A stretch of 64,000 nucleotides of DNA from Flabesymbios commensalis (GCA_964017125.1 OZ024907.1:18119778-18183777), one strand, 5' to 3'. Counted from the first letter of the stretch, positions 1 to 12,737 are shown. Translations and numbers: made by a program. Notes: generated by a model from the sequence alone, not told the origin.

Positions 1-815
1 AGCCACCCATCCAAATGTCTGAAGGACATCCTAAATTACATAAAAAAAACATGTTGTCCAACAAATGGAACAGGAGACGGTGCCCCCATGTTTTTTGGTG
101 GGTCCGCGTCACTGACGAGGGCCATCATTTAAACCCGCATAGGGTAAATATAATTTTCCTCGCGTTATCTATTCACATAATGACGCAAGCCCAAGATGAA
201 ATGCATTAGTGGAGCCTGATCAATTATATCTGGTGCATATATATATACTTTTTCATAAGTTAATAAAATCTGATCATATGGGCAATTTCCTGTTTATTTT
301 CCTATTCCCGCAGAATATGTTAGTAATTTTACGGTGACCATTGATCTGAAAAATATCATTTTTTGATCTCGAAATTAAAAATAATCTCACGGTTCTGAAC
401 CAGCCACCATATTGTCTCTTCATATCCTAATAATTAAAAAAAAAACTCTCTCATTTATTACAATTTCTATCTTGCTGAATTATGATTTTTTTGCTTGCTT
501 TTTGTCACGTGTTTTTCTGCTAATCTACTGAGCATAAAGGATTTTACGGCGCTCTTTTTATGACAAGAAACCACGGTACCTTTGCCGACGGGTCACATGC
601 AGTCGTTGCTTTGACGTCAGCCGACGAAATAATTGTCGTAGTTGTCAAAGAAATAGGTAGAATTCAGGGGATATCTAAGAGTAGCGGGACGTGAAGGAAT
701 GCTAATCAGAATGAGGGTGGTAATTAAACTGCTAGTTTCGTCTTTGACTGAGTCGTCAGCGTAGTGCCAACTCCAACTTCAAAGCCTGCATTAGGGAGCG
801 CACACCAGATAAGCA
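1..815. other. Upstream flank, nothing recognised
   Basis: AT-rich unique-looking DNA. The only motif of note is a perfect TGACGTCA (CRE consensus) at 612-619 within a relatively CpG-rich patch (545-660). Confidence 0.5.
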
Positions 816-880
816 CCCAATGATGTTTCAATGTTGGGTCAGCGTCTACGACGCTGTCCCAACATTGAAACAGCATTGGG
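816..880 (+). mobile_element. Family A hairpin copy
   Basis: Arms CCCAATGATGTTTCAATG and CATTGAAACAGCATTGGG around GTCTACGAC. An outer end CTCGTGCTAGCTTGG follows. Confidence 0.7.
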
Positions 881-3101
881 TCAATGGCTCGTGCTAGCTT
901 GGCTGGAGAAAGCTAGCTGCGCGGACAACCTGCGCGGAGGACCACCTTGGAACCCTCTGGTTTCAATTACCGAATTCTCCCCTGTAGGTGGCTGCCACTG
1001 AATCAAACGGTGCTCCCTTTTCACAAATTAGCCGAAGCAATAGCCATTTGTTTGAGAGTTTGAGAGGGGGTTGAAATTGCTTCAGTGCGTGTAGCCATGA
1101 TGGCTTACGCTATCCCAAAGCTGCTGCAATTTCTACTACAGTCTGTCTAGATAGTATTATTAGCGCATGGTTTTCTATGATTTCTCTGTCAATTCTCTGC
1201 AGATTTTTAAGACTTTATGCAATCATCATAAATTTCGCTAGTTTTCTGGCGCCCACACTAGAAGGTCCGGAAAAAAATTGTATAGCCTAAATTTTTTCCA
1301 TCACATAATATATACCAGCCAGTTATGACACATCCCATCTATAAACCCATTTAAAACCCCGGAATTTCGGCTTGTCAAATCGTCTAACTTCCAAAATACC
1401 CACTTAATTATTTAGGCGTGTTGCCCTAAGACTAGAAAATAGCTAAATTTATTTCATGAACATCGGTTGAGAACGGATTAAGGAATTAGCGAAAGCATGC
1501 GCGACTAGTGATATTGGTACAGACTAGGCCTATACCAGGTGTAAACTCAGTATTGTTTGAATGTTAGTCAGCGTACAAGACGATGACCATTATTAAAACA
1601 GCGCTAGAGCGATGGCTCTTATTGTGGTTTGAGGTGTGGCCACCAGACAGACTTACGTTTATCGTCTGCTTGTTTCTGGCGAGTTGCCATGGGAAAATAT
1701 ATGCATCGTCAAGTCCATCGTTTTATTTGAACAATTGGACTATTTCTGTCGCTGAGCTGCATTTGGATCATAATCGACAGTGGTATAATACATAATCCGG
1801 ATAGCTTAAAACATTTTTTTCAGTGAAGCGAACCCCTATTAGAGATAGGCCTATGTGGAGATCAATGCGATGAATTAAAACTTGATAACTTTTTGTACAG
1901 TCTGCCATTTTAAAATACAACCACATCCCTCAATATCTCAATGGAATAATAGAATAGACGATAGAATAACTGCCATGGCATGCTTGCTGAATTCTTAGCC
2001 CCTGAATATACGTCTTGTTCACTATGAAGTAAGGCCTACTCCTCGTATATATCCAGCCTAAAACACATTCAATGTTTGATTTTTTCACAGAAAATATTTA
2101 CAAGGCAAAAGTTAAATAATGTAAATTGACTTGTTACGCGGAGCAAACATTTGGGTTTCATTTAACTCTACACCTGTAAATACGCCTACCTTGTTATTCC
2201 AGCCATTGGTGCCTTTCTATTCAGTTTTATGTGTCTTATGGGCGAAGAAATGGAACAGGTACGCGGTGTTGTTTTTTGCTTAGTATCCCGGTAGGTTTAG
2301 TGCAATCAAATTGAAGTACCATAGTAGTTATTCTAGGTTTATATTAATTTGACTTTCATTTGTTAATGTATGGATAGCGTGCTTTACGCAACCCAAGTTT
2401 TAAAAACACAATATAGCGCAAACTAGACTTTGCTCACAAGACCTCAAAATCGAGAAATAGAGAAGATCTACCGGCAGAGCTACGTTCCTGTTTGCAATGA
2501 TATGTTAGAGGATTGTAGACTGTCCAGCTTCTGCCAAATATCATCAGGAGGTGATGTCAACTGTCACTAATAGAAAGATTTGTATACATATTTATAGCAT
2601 AAGTCCATATATCGCCCAAATATGGGGCAATGCATTGTGCGAGCGCTCTCGACTAGAAGAAAATAATTAGAAAGACAAATGTGTACAGTGATTCACACAA
2701 TGGGACAGTAACACTTCAAGGGTATCATATATACCATGTATTGTTTTTTCTTGGTTTCTTTCTGCCATTGCTAGTTGGTTGTGGTTTTAGTTTGTCTGTA
2801 ATAAAGTTTATTTCATTTTATTTGAATTAAAAATTACATACGTATGATCAGCCAGATTACCCCAGAAATACGATACTAAATAAATACAGTGTGTACACGG
2901 AGACAAGAATGGTGTTTTATCCATAACATTGTATTTATAATAAATATTTCAAAATCAATATATTTGATGCGAAATTATGATTTATTAATATTGCTCCAGT
3001 TATCATGCCTGTAATACGTTTGATGCATTAAAAAAATATTCGAAAATATAATAACAGAAAACACAGCAAATGATTACCGGTAATACTATGTTGATTTAAT
3101 A
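881..3101. other. Upstream flank, nothing recognised
   Basis: AT-rich, no family A-H element, no convincing open frame. TAGGCCTA occurs at 1525 and 1846. Confidence 0.5.
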
Positions 3102-3540
<439 letters not shown>

Positions 3541-5256
3541 TCAATTCCCACGTATACATGCAAATGAGTAGCCTATATACAAAAATATATTGATCAATAA
3601 TGATATCGTTTATCAAAACATTTCGAGTAGTAATTGCTTTTATTCATTTTCAATGATATTTGGTAATTAGCAAATCTGAGCATGTCACAGCATATTGTTA
3701 CAAAATAAATGAATAGATTATGTTTATATAGACCCTATACTTGAGAATAGCGTTACACGGGTTTTTTTTCAAACATTTAACTAGAAACTTATCAGAGTTT
3801 ATCAGAAGTTTTATCCGAAGCCTTGTGTTTTCAAAATTAAGGATTCATAAACATAGGCATATATATATTTTTGACAGTTGTTTTTACACCTTTAAAACTT
3901 GACATTGCGTCAGGCATTTGAGATTAAAACTGATGGAAAATATATGAAAACAATATTATAAGGCTGTTAAAAGGTTAGATCTGATAGTCTAAGCTAATGC
4001 AACCTCTACATCGAGAAAATAAAGTATGCTTCTACATCGCCCTCGTGTTTCACATTCCATTGGTATTGCCGCAACGTGAAAAATTTGACGTGAAAAAGTA
4101 ATCTATAATATTTAAGTCGATAAACTTGGCCTTTTTATCACAAAGGTCGAACCAATCTGTCTCGCTGTCAATGGCGCTCGATGTGAGCTGTCAGAATTGA
4201 CATGAAACTCTACCTTTAGTATTCCATGTAATGAATGTCTGTGTAGCTTTCATCTGAAAACAGAAAACGTTGTGGGCTGATCATCCGTCTCAACGCTCTG
4301 CTGACCCGGGGAGACTGGGGGAGTATTGAGTCATGCTTTCCCGCAGCAAAGGTGTAATTTTGAGACACTGTAAAAGACTATATTATTTACTTTGAAGTGT
4401 TTTATTATGTAAAAATGTAAACGTTTTAATCAAGTTGTGATTTGGTAGTACGTGATGCGCAATACAAATGAATATTCACAGGTAGTGATTCAAATCTAAT
4501 AGAAGATTTATCAATTTAATGATGGTTTTATGTTGGGCCAACGTCTGAGACGTTGGCCCAACATTAAACCAGCGTTTAAATCGCACAACATGAGAAGCAT
4601 TGCCTGGTTGAGTGTGGGATCTGAATCCTGCTTTGAAGTGGGTTATCCTTGCAGCGGGACTCTGTCAGTCAGTGTGGGTCGGCCAGTCGTGATGGATGGC
4701 CGCCGGGTAGTAACGCCCCCTCTGATTGGTGCAGGATATCTACAACAAATTCGGTGTATGCTGAATCCGCCCATCACAGCTCAGACCCAGCGTGCTGCCT
4801 ATGCGGGGATCCCTACAGGACCACGCCCTATCGACAAACACTGTGTGCGCCGTACAGCCGGCAAAAGTAGCACGGATCAATTTTACGATTTTCCACATCT
4901 CCCACATTTCGGTCAGTGGTTTTCAGTATGACAGGCCTACGTATATCGGCATCATAGCCTATATAGCGCGTTGAGTTATGATTCGAATGGCGATTTATGG
5001 CAGTTTTACTAGCTTATAAAATTGATCATGTCAGAAAATACAAATGCTGGTCATTTTTAATACGAAAATACAGCACATCTTCAATAAATGAAGTCTTCGT
5101 CTAAAGGCGCAAACCTTATTCATTGAACGAGTGCTGTATTTTCCCGTATCACACTCATATGAGTATCGTAAATAATCATATTTGTCACTAAGATATCACT
5201 AGATTTATCAATCTATTCAGTTGCTATATTACAAGGGCGGGGCCCCTGTGAAATGG
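3541..5256. other. Upstream flank
   Basis: Apart from the family A hairpin at 4521-4573, I see nothing. The GC-richer 4600-4900 gives a 133-codon frame without recognisable domains. Confidence 0.45.
4521..4573 (+). mobile_element. Family A hairpin copy
   Basis: TGTTGGGCCAACGTC-TGA-GACGTTGGCCCAACA core with TGGTTTTA/TTAAACCA arms. It supplies the N-terminal MLGQRLRRWPNIKPA of a spurious 133-codon frame. Confidence 0.75.
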
Positions 5257-5494
5257 TTATCCCTTTCAGCGCGGGGTTCGAGTTTAGACGCCAGAGTCTG
5301 ACGTCCATAGACGTCAGAATCTTATCCTCGCACCGAAAAAGTAAAACATTTATAATAGCCGTACGTGGATCCGTAGCATAGGTATTCAAAAGAAGCAAAA
5401 AGAGCTAACCAAGTCATTCATGATAACTTCAAATTTAAAAAAACCCGTTGGTCGATTAGTTTATATAAAAATATTTCAGCGCTTCAACGGTTGT
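5257..5494 (+). mobile_element. Family C element upstream of the gene
   Basis: TTATCCCTTTCAGCGCGGGG start. The right hairpin arm is decayed (TCTTATCCTCGCACCG). AGGTATTCAAAAGAAGC and end TTTCAGCGCTTCAACGGTT follow. Confidence 0.7.
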
Positions 5495-5504
5495 TGCATT
5501 ACTA

Positions 5505-5963
5505 GGGAGCGGGCCCTGTACAATGGTGAAACGCTGCCGTCTGTCACGCCAGAGCCAAGTGCTCGTTGTCCCTCTCTGGTATTCATGCTTTACGGAAATA
5601 AATGTTTCTTTCCTTTCCACTCGTAAAGAACCAGCATTGTGGGGAGCCCCCGTGCTCGAGAAGTAGTTTACTCGGCTTCAGACCGCCAGGGTTGGAGTAT
5701 CAAATTCTGTGTCTGAAGGTCAAAGTACCGTCTGATTCATCTCACCATTACATCCCCAGGAGGTTCTTTTGGTCCAGCTAAGCTTCCATATGCACAAAAG
5801 TGGCATAAAGGTCCGTTCATCCATTCTGGAGAGACACTCATTAATTCATTAATTAATTAATTCATTCATTCATTCATTCATTCATTCATTCATTCATTCA
5901 TTCATTCATTCATTCATTCATTCAATCATTCATTCATTCATTCATTCATTCATTCATTCATTG
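5505..5963 (+). mobile_element. Dimeric SINE, older copy, with expanded (ATTC)n tail
   Basis: Unit 1 is degraded (about 5505-5640, TCACGCCAGAG still visible). Unit 2 and body run 5641-5835 (GACCGCCAGG, AGGAGGTTCTTTTGGTCCAG, CATATGCACAAAAGTGGC). The tail is about 125 bp of ATTC units with early AATT variants (5838-5963). It sits just downstream of a family C element. Confidence 0.7.
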
Positions 5964-6047
5964 CTGCATCTGTTAATGCGTATCATTTTCAATTCATTTG
6001 AAGATGACATTGCCGACGCAATGGCAGCTTCAGATATATATTGAACA

Positions 6048-6336
6048 GCCTCTTTGACCGAGAGGTAGCGTGCTCGGCGTCGGACCGCCATAGTTCTAGT
6101 TTTGAATCCTATGTCTGCAGGGCAGTGGCATTAGATTTGATTCAGTTTAGCTTATATGTGCATAGAAGTCCCAACACCTAAAGCCATATTCATTCATTCA
6201 TTCATTCATTCATTCATTCATTCATTCATTCATTCATTCATTCATTCATTCATTCATTCATTCATTCATTCATTCATTCATTCATTCATTCAATCAATCA
6301 TTCATCCATCCTTCCATTCATTCATCCATTCATTCT
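6048..6336 (+). mobile_element. Dimeric-SINE family, unit 2 only, with (ATTC)n tail
   Basis: Body 6048-6186 begins with TTTGACCGAGAGGTAGCGTG and contains GACCGCCATAG and TATATGTGCATAGAAG. The tail is about 150 bp (6187-6336), ending in CATCCATCC variants. Unit 1 is missing, so this is a 5' truncation or a monomeric subfamily. Confidence 0.75.
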
Positions 6337-6879
6337 TCTTTCTGCGGTACTGCGTGTCATTTTTAATTTATTTGAATCTGGCCAATGCTGGCACGATGGC
6401 CAGATTGAAGTGAATTTTAAAAACCTATTGTAATTTTAAATATATGTTTTATTTGAGATCTGCCTCTACACAAGTTGATACAAAAATTAGAAGCGTCACA
6501 CCTATGAGGATGCTATATTGCTTATATAGGCTACATCTCTCGCAGCAAAGATTACTTACTGCACAGCCTGATACACTCGTTACGCACGATTCTATGAGAT
6601 ATATAGACGGAATTCGTTTTGCTTTTCGTTATTTGAGTTTATTGGAGAATGCCACTCACTTGTAATGTGGCATATAAGTCAAATATGACAATTTTTTTAT
6701 CTAACATGTAGTACAATGAAAGCATTTCTAAAACCGCCAACGGTGCATGACACCGTCTACGTTAATGCACCAACATCAAAACAATATTGGAAAAAGTAGA
6801 AACTTTTCAATCGGTAAAGAAATATTGGTGAAAATATGTGTGCTTACAGTAAAAACCCAGACTGTCCCGGCTTGGCTGT
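6337..6879. other. Upstream flank between SINE tail and promoter
   Basis: AT-rich, no repeat family or gene recognised. Confidence 0.45.
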
Positions 6880-7260
6880 CAGCCTGCCTTCTATCAGGAT
6901 CTGGAGAGAGCGGCCGGGCTGGGGATGCTGCGGCACCAGCCCCCCCCCCCCCCCAGCCGGGGATGCTGCGCTGTGGTTCTCAGCTGCTGACGATGATGAC
7001 GTGTGATGGGGGGCGGGGCCAAGTCAGAGCCCAGTGGTCTACCTCTTTAATGATTGCAAACCGCCACCTAATTAATAGTGCAACTTTGGCGGTGATTGAC
7101 TCGAATTGTGCGATCCCGTTACCACAGAGCCGTGGGCCAGATCCCCTCACCCCCTCCCCCTGCTCCCTCCCTCACAGACTGGGGATGACACTCCACAGGC
7201 ATCTAACAGGAGTCTTATAAGACTCCCCTCTCAGTCCTATCCCGTGATATCCACACGCAT
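6880..7260 (+). promoter_or_regulatory. Presumed MRF promoter region (GC-rich, TATA-like)
   Basis: This is the most GC-rich stretch upstream of the gene. It contains a C-tract near 6940, an E-box CAGCTG at 6981-6986, a GC-box (GGGCGGGGCC, 7011-7020), homeodomain-type TAATTAAT near 7070 and a TATA-like TTATAAGA at 7215-7222. Transcription would start near 7240-7250 if that box is used, giving a leader of about 0.95 kb. A 157-codon open frame at 6747-7220 crosses the region but is Pro/Ala-rich at the C-tract and looks incidental. No transcript evidence is available. Confidence 0.35.
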
Positions 7261-8189
7261 TACAGTGGTGTGAGCTGTGTATCTATCTGTGTCACGGAGC
7301 CTCAGTCTCTGTGTGGTAAGCTGTATCACTGGGTATAGAAGGGAGATACACCAGGATTATAATACACATCATCATCCCGCATGATCCTGATATCCCGCAT
7401 CCTGATACTCCCCTGTGAGATGCTACATCACTGCTAAATGTTCTCATCACACGTGATGAAGCAGGAGATCTATACGTAAACCAGTCAGGAGCATCTGGAC
7501 ATTTAGAAAGTCTGTAAGTAAGCCAGACCGCCTAGAAGCCAAGCCGCCTAGAAGCCAAGAAGCCAGCCCGCATAGAAGCCAGCCAGCCAAAAAGCCAAGA
7601 AGTCAGCCAGTAGGCCAACCAGCAACACAACCAGTCAAGACGCCAGCCAGCCAATCCCCAGAGCCAGAAAGCCTGCCAACTTTGCAGCCAGTCAACCAAC
7701 GTTACAACCAGTCAGCCAGCGTTACATTCAGTCAGAGAGATTTTCTCCCGGACTTGGCTGTGAATTGACTTCTATCAGCCGTGTATATTACCACTCTGAT
7801 CATCTCCTCCCATCTCCCACACATTACCTGCACCTCTCAACTAGTTGTTATTGGTAATTGATACTGATACTTTCCTGAGAAATCCCCTTTATCCTTGATG
7901 ACACCATAACACCTGCCAGGGTCCTCAACATCCCATTGAAACGTGAGCAGCAGATTATCTGTGTGGGCCGGACTAATGTGATTATGTTTGCATGTGATGT
8001 CGTAAGACATGAGTAGATGCGCGGATGATCGATGACAGCCTGGTAGAGTATCATAAAGCAGGCTGAGGTAGTGCAGATAGACAGGTGAGGGAGCTGTGTA
8101 GTCCTGGTATTTGGTGTGTTGACTACAGGCCCGGGTCTCCCCTAGTAGTACTGCAGGCAGGCAGACAGGAGAAGATTAAGTTTGTCAGT
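7261..8189 (+). other. Presumed 5' leader of the MRF gene
   Basis: This stretch lies between the TATA-like box and the start codon. It holds E-boxes CACGTG (7450-7455) and CATCTG (near 7492) and the degenerate GCCAGCCA-type repeat annotated separately. Donor-like sequences occur at GTAAGTAAG (about 7514) and CAGGTGAGG (8082-8090), so an unproven 5'-UTR intron is possible. No other open frame of interest was seen. Confidence 0.3.
7515..7745 (+). repeat. Degenerate AGCCAGCC/AGAAGCCA tandem repeat in the leader
   Basis: Imperfect short units built on GAAGCCAG and CAGCCAGC run for about 230 bp in the presumed 5' leader. They look like a decayed minisatellite. No coding frame is maintained through them. 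Confidence 0.6.
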
Positions 8190-9128
8190 ATGATGACTGA
8201 TATGAGATCATGCCGCTACGACCAGCACAGTGGCCTCTACACGTCCAGCTCACAGAGGGCTGATGTACCCGATCACAACACTCAAATGATGGACTTATCC
8301 TCACACACACCACTAGGACCGGCTCCCACAGGATTCTACGGCCAGTCAGGGGGTCATTACGGACCGGGGTACGACAGGGGTCAGTACAGCCCCTCACCAG
8401 GGTACCCCTACAGGGGGGTGCCAGGGGTACACCCCTACTACTCCCACCTGGGCCAGGCAGGGTTTAAGAAACCAGATGTGGGTTTTACAGAAGGCAATAA
8501 GGGCGTTGTAAATGGATGTGGTGGAGCTTCTCAAGGTTCCGTGAGAAGACCTTCGTGTAGTCCTGGTTCTATACGCAGTATGCACAGTGATGATGACAAT
8601 GATGACCACCTGATGGACAAGCTGGGAAGTCCTGATTCTAAGTACACAGGTGACTCCAGTAAATACTCACCCCGTCCGGGGAGTCCTGATGACAGTGACT
8701 GTATGTCTCCATGTACACTCCCTAAAGAAGAGCCTTCAGAAGATGGTGACTTCTCCAGCCATGGTGGAGATAACGATGAGAACGTGCAGCATGTACTGGC
8801 GCCCGGGTTTCACGGTCCCACGCGGAGGTGCCTGCTCTGGGCCTGCAAGGCCTGCAAGAAAAAGACAGTCGCCGTGGACAGGCGTAAAGCGGCCACTATG
8901 AGAGAGAGGCGCCGGCTACGGAAAGTAAACGAGGCTTTTGAGGTGCTTAAAAGAAGAACTTGTCCAAATCCCAACCAGCGTCTCCCCAAGGTGGAAATAC
9001 TAAGGAACGCTATAGACTATATAGAGAGCCTTGAGGATCTCCTTCATGGAAGCCGAGGTGTGGGTAACCAAGGTGACAACACAACAGCTGACAGCCCGAC
9101 CAATAATAATCAGCACACAGATTACATG
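8190..9128 (+). CDS. MyoD: Myogenic regulatory factor (MyoD/MRF), coding exon 1 of 3
   Basis: Encodes residues 1-313 of a 388-residue nuclear bHLH transcription factor. The family dimerises with E-proteins, binds CANNTG E-boxes and drives skeletal-type muscle differentiation. Seen: an N-terminal Gly/Pro/Tyr-rich and acidic/Ser-rich region (about 1-200), the Cys/His-Trp motif (about 201-225; HVLAPG then [10 protein letters not shown], which in vertebrate MyoD contacts Pbx/Meis), and a bHLH at about 231-286. The basic region keeps Ala235-Thr236 and Lys245, the myogenic-code residues; the loop-helix 2 reads [16 protein letters not shown]. The first in-frame ATG is at 8190, followed by a second at 8193, with A at -3. 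The open frame extends upstream to 8085 but without another ATG. The exon ends after ATG (Met313) at the donor GTGAGT, phase 0, close to the place where vertebrate MyoD exon 1 ends. Orthology to the MyoD/Myf5/MRF4/myogenin group is very likely. Invertebrates usually have one such gene. Confidence 0.97.
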
Positions 9129-11445
9129 GTGAGTTAAACTATAGTATAATACACCTGTGGCTTCAATATAGTATTAAAACCGTATGCGGATCCACGAATC
9201 TGCAGCTATTGGCAAGACCTTGACATACGGGTTGCCTTAATAGTTTGAAGCCCATCCATGTGCCCTAATTGTAGGTAAAATAAAGAACGCAATAGATTAG
9301 TATATTGAATATACTCGACGTTGCCCATGCACCTAGTACATTCTGATCTACGAATCTATCGCATCTTCTTAATGTATACTTCATACTTAACTATTAAAAT
9401 TAATAGTTATTTTTTGTGATATGTATAGGGAACCTCTGTGAATGTTTTTTGAGCGTCTGCTTCGCAATAGGCCTACACAACAATTGCTCTCGACTGACTC
9501 TACCTGTGTAAAGTTACTGGAGGATTCTTGAATGTTATTTGCTGCGTGGTACAGAAGAGACAAATTCCATATCAATACTGTACAAATATGGGCTTTCCCG
9601 TTATTGCTATATAATCTCCATATTAACAGTTATTTAATAAGATTGATTTGTTTTAAAAGATCGCACCAAAAGAGCACAATAGCGTACATCGGATCGGACG
9701 GTATAAATTGTAAACATACCAGGGCCTCTTCAAATAAAACTCACCGAAAAATAACTCAGAGGGTATGCCTTGGTTTGGTTAAATTTAATATAGCATATAA
9801 GCGTGAATATCGTGAAAAAAACTTTTATATAATCTTTAATTGTCATGTACCTATCTCAGTGATGGTAGAAACCTTGTTCTACGTTATCGTGAGATTGCGA
9901 AATAAAAATTATGTTTATGCAAAATTTCCTATTTCACTATACACTTACTAATGGGAGAATGTCACACGTAAACCCTAAATATTTCGTATGTATGGCACCC
10001 CGTTAGTATATAATTACTTTAAAATATTTAATTATATAATGTATAAATTCTAAACTTAAATAAATGTTTTGTTTTCCTCGATATTGTTTAACTTATCGTT
10101 TGGATTATTTAAATGTCAAAATAAACGTTTGCCTTTTTAGTCATGTACATTATGCAAATATGCGTACAGGGATAGTTACCTGATAAAATCTGAAATATAT
10201 ATCAATATTTTCATTCAGTCTGTTCTGCGCAAGACAACTGGAATATATTTTTTTTGAATTATGGTGGATAAAGATAATGAGGCGGAAAGTAAAAACTTAA
10301 AATAATATGTATAATAATAGTCAGATGCATCCATCCCTCATAAACCTACATTTTCTGTCTAGATTTACACACATTACAACTTGAATAATTCCATTTTGAA
10401 GAAAATAGAGAAATAATGATCTATAAAATATATTTATCTTTATACACGAGTGCCCGCCGCGTACGCGCATTTCTAACACACCGATAATATTCATCCTTAT
10501 CTAAAGACCATTTTTATTAGTGGCACGATCAAGTGATGGATAGATCGAGGCCGTAATAGACGTAAGATGAGATTTTAAAAGCTGTGTAAGAGATATCAGC
10601 TAAATACCAGTTACCAGTTTGCACACATTTTATCCATTCTGATTGCAAAATTTACTGATTTGTATTTAATTTTTAATTAAATAATCGCTTGCTCATCGGC
10701 TTGTTCCATGGTTTACACTCTTGCTCAGAATAGAAATAATTGTATTTACTTGAAAAAAAACAAAAAAGTTAAAAACGTTTACAGACTTCTCCCCTCTGGC
10801 GATGTAGCTGTGTAACAAAAACGTTAATATTATTATTTCCTTGCTCAGCAAAACTCAAACTTTGCAGGTGATGAATATATATATTTTGTATATTTACGTA
10901 TTTATATGATAATTATTTTAACTCACAAATGAACCGCTTTTCAATATGGTGTTTAGATTTTGCCCATTAATTAATCCTTGCATCATTTAACTTGAACACG
11001 AGGTCGACAAGAAAAGTTTATTTCACTTGCATGTAAAATTATATAGATATAATATAATCATGTTATATGACATCAAATAGGGGAATAGCATCAAATAGCC
11101 TAGAGCTTATTTTATATTTAAATTGTTAGCAATAGTTAAAATCCAGACCTCAGATTCTGACGTATAAAGACTTGACATAGCCTTTCAATCATCATTTATC
11201 CATTTTGTCGAATTGAAAATAAATAAATAAAATATTCCAGAAAATATTTCTTTATGTATGAGAAAATACGTTCATAATTATATTCTATCCCGGACCAATC
11301 GAAGTTTGCTTCAGCCTGCCACATCACGAGATCGGCCAATCACCTCCGTCTTTCAGTTGTTATTTAAATTAGGCGGTGGAACACCAGACCTGGGCCGCTC
11401 ATTTTGAAAAGACGGCAATATTTGCAAATTTTCCAAACACATCTA
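9129..11445 (+). other. First 2.3 kb of MRF intron 1
   Basis: AT-rich intronic sequence without any of the palindromic families. Long AT-rich open frames (for example 9532-9951) have no domain and are taken as chance. TAGGCCTA at 9468. Confidence 0.5.
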
Positions 11446-11500
11446 AATAATGTTCACCCACTTGAAGTTATGGGTCGCGTGAACTTCAAGTATTATTAAC
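11446..11500 (+). mobile_element. Family B hairpin fragment
   Basis: TTCACCCACTTGAAGTTATG with a shortened loop and AACTTCAAGTA arm. The first hairpin element after exon 1. Confidence 0.5.
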
Positions 11501-11534
11501 ATGGGGGTTGAAGGATAAATATTGATACCTCAGA

Positions 11535-11565
11535 GCAAGGAGGTTATAGAACCTCCTTGCTCACA
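11535..11565 (+). repeat. Short perfect palindrome
   Basis: GAGCAAGGAGGTT / AACCTCCTTGCTC with a 4-nt loop. Not matched to the other families. Confidence 0.6.
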
Positions 11566-12030
11566 CTATGCGCAGCCCAGGCAGAAGTTGCGAAATAAAA
11601 TATCTGCGTCGTTTTGTAGAAGTCAAGTTTTTGGCTAAAATAAAAAATATCACAAATAAAACATATTAATTAATATATTTAACCCAACAGGCAATAATTG
11701 TATTCTGATTCATTTGTCTAAAATATTTATCTAAAATAGCGTGTCATTTATTTGGGCTGAGAATCTACATTATTTCTAAAACTTTTCCAGCTGTGGTATT
11801 TTCAGCTATAGGGTATTTTTCAATCATTTGAGGCTGGGTTTGCCAACGCAATTTCCAGCTACAAATGGCCAAAATATTTATACTAGCGAAAAATAGACTC
11901 CTCCGAGATTATTTGATTAATTACCACCAACTATTTTATCGATTTCCATTTTATTCAATTTGAAACTTACTTTTATACCTATCTATACAGGTGCAGAGCA
12001 ACAAGGGTTACCATTTAAGTTATCTTATTT

Positions 12031-12215
12031 AAATTCTCACCCACTTGAAGTTGTGTCCCGCTACCGCGATCCACAACTTCAAGTGGGTAAAAATTACTCA
12101 TATTTGCTCAAATTATCTTACTAAAATTTTCACCCACTTCAAATTATGTCTCGCTACCGCGACGCACAACTTCTAGTGGGTGAATTTACTCATATTTGTT
12201 TAATTGAAGAATAAA
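12031..12215 (+). mobile_element. Two family B hairpins in tandem
   Basis: Copies at 12031-12110 and 12124-12215, both with the CTACCGCGA loop and ACTCATATTTG after the hairpin. The second has CACTTCAAATTATG on the left but AACTTCTAGTGGG on the right, so its arms no longer match fully. Confidence 0.65.
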
Positions 12216-12375
12216 AACTATAGTCGTATAAGAATGTAGATCGGAGGCGACCGAATCAAACCTTGCGGTGATTGATGCATCTTGTCCGAGTCGCTGTTTA
12301 TACTTTCTTCATCATTTGTGTGGCGCTACATCCTATATAAATGCAGTCATTTTATGTATTATAGTTTGGTGGATG

Positions 12376-12615
12376 AGGGGACGTGGCGCTTTGGTAGAGC
12401 ACCTCACTGCCTCATCATGCAGTCATGCATGCGTCCCGGGTTCAAACCCCGTTGATCCTGAGTGGGTTTTTCAGAGACATATCCTTGTTCCTCTCGTCTC
12501 ACTGTGACTAGGCGATCACGTCAACACTGGTAAACGGCGGCCTCGTCGAGTTAACGTTGAAACCAGTGTATCGACGTTAATTTCGCGCAGAGCCTCGCGC
12601 TGCGCGCTCCTATAC
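12376..12615 (+). mobile_element. Second tRNA-derived SINE-like element
   Basis: A tRNA-like head (12376-12455) has A-box-like TGGCGCTTTGGTAGAGC and a canonical B-box GGGTTCAAACCCC. Non-tRNA sequence follows (CGTCAACACTGGTAAACGGC, then GCGCAGAGCCTCGCGCTGCG). The tRNA head has an extra stretch in the anticodon arm, so it is not an intact tRNA gene. The 3' end is uncertain. Confidence 0.55.
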
Positions 12616-12737
12616 ACCATTGTAATTTGGTATTTCGTAAAATGATGTCATTTTTATATTTATTCATCTTGAGTTGGAAATTACTGTGTGAATGAATTAC
12701 AAGTGAATGAAAACGGAAAACGATAGCTGGGCGAACG

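Noticed and set aside
4530-4931. 133-codon frame starting MLGQRLRRWPNIKPA
   Set aside because: The start is a family A hairpin; the same peptide recurs in frames at 41998, 44788 and 58462 because the hairpin recurs. No domain after it.
6747-7220. 157-codon frame upstream of the gene
   Set aside because: Runs through a C-homopolymer in the presumed promoter; composition follows the DNA.
8085-8189. N-terminal extension of the MRF protein
   Set aside because: The frame is open to 8085 but has no ATG before 8190, and a donor-like CAGGTGAGG lies at its start; taken as leader.
9532-9951. 139-codon frame in intron 1
   Set aside because: AT-rich, no domain, no homology recognised.
11780-11880. Further family D copy (GAGGCTGGGTTTGCCAACGC, CAATTTCCAGC)
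   Set aside because: Arms too diverged and no ends visible; not listed as a feature. The same applies to 25490-25525 and 35570-35715.
12376-12455. Intact tRNA gene
   Set aside because: A- and B-box-like blocks are present, but the anticodon arm is enlarged and the acceptor stem does not close; treated as a SINE head.
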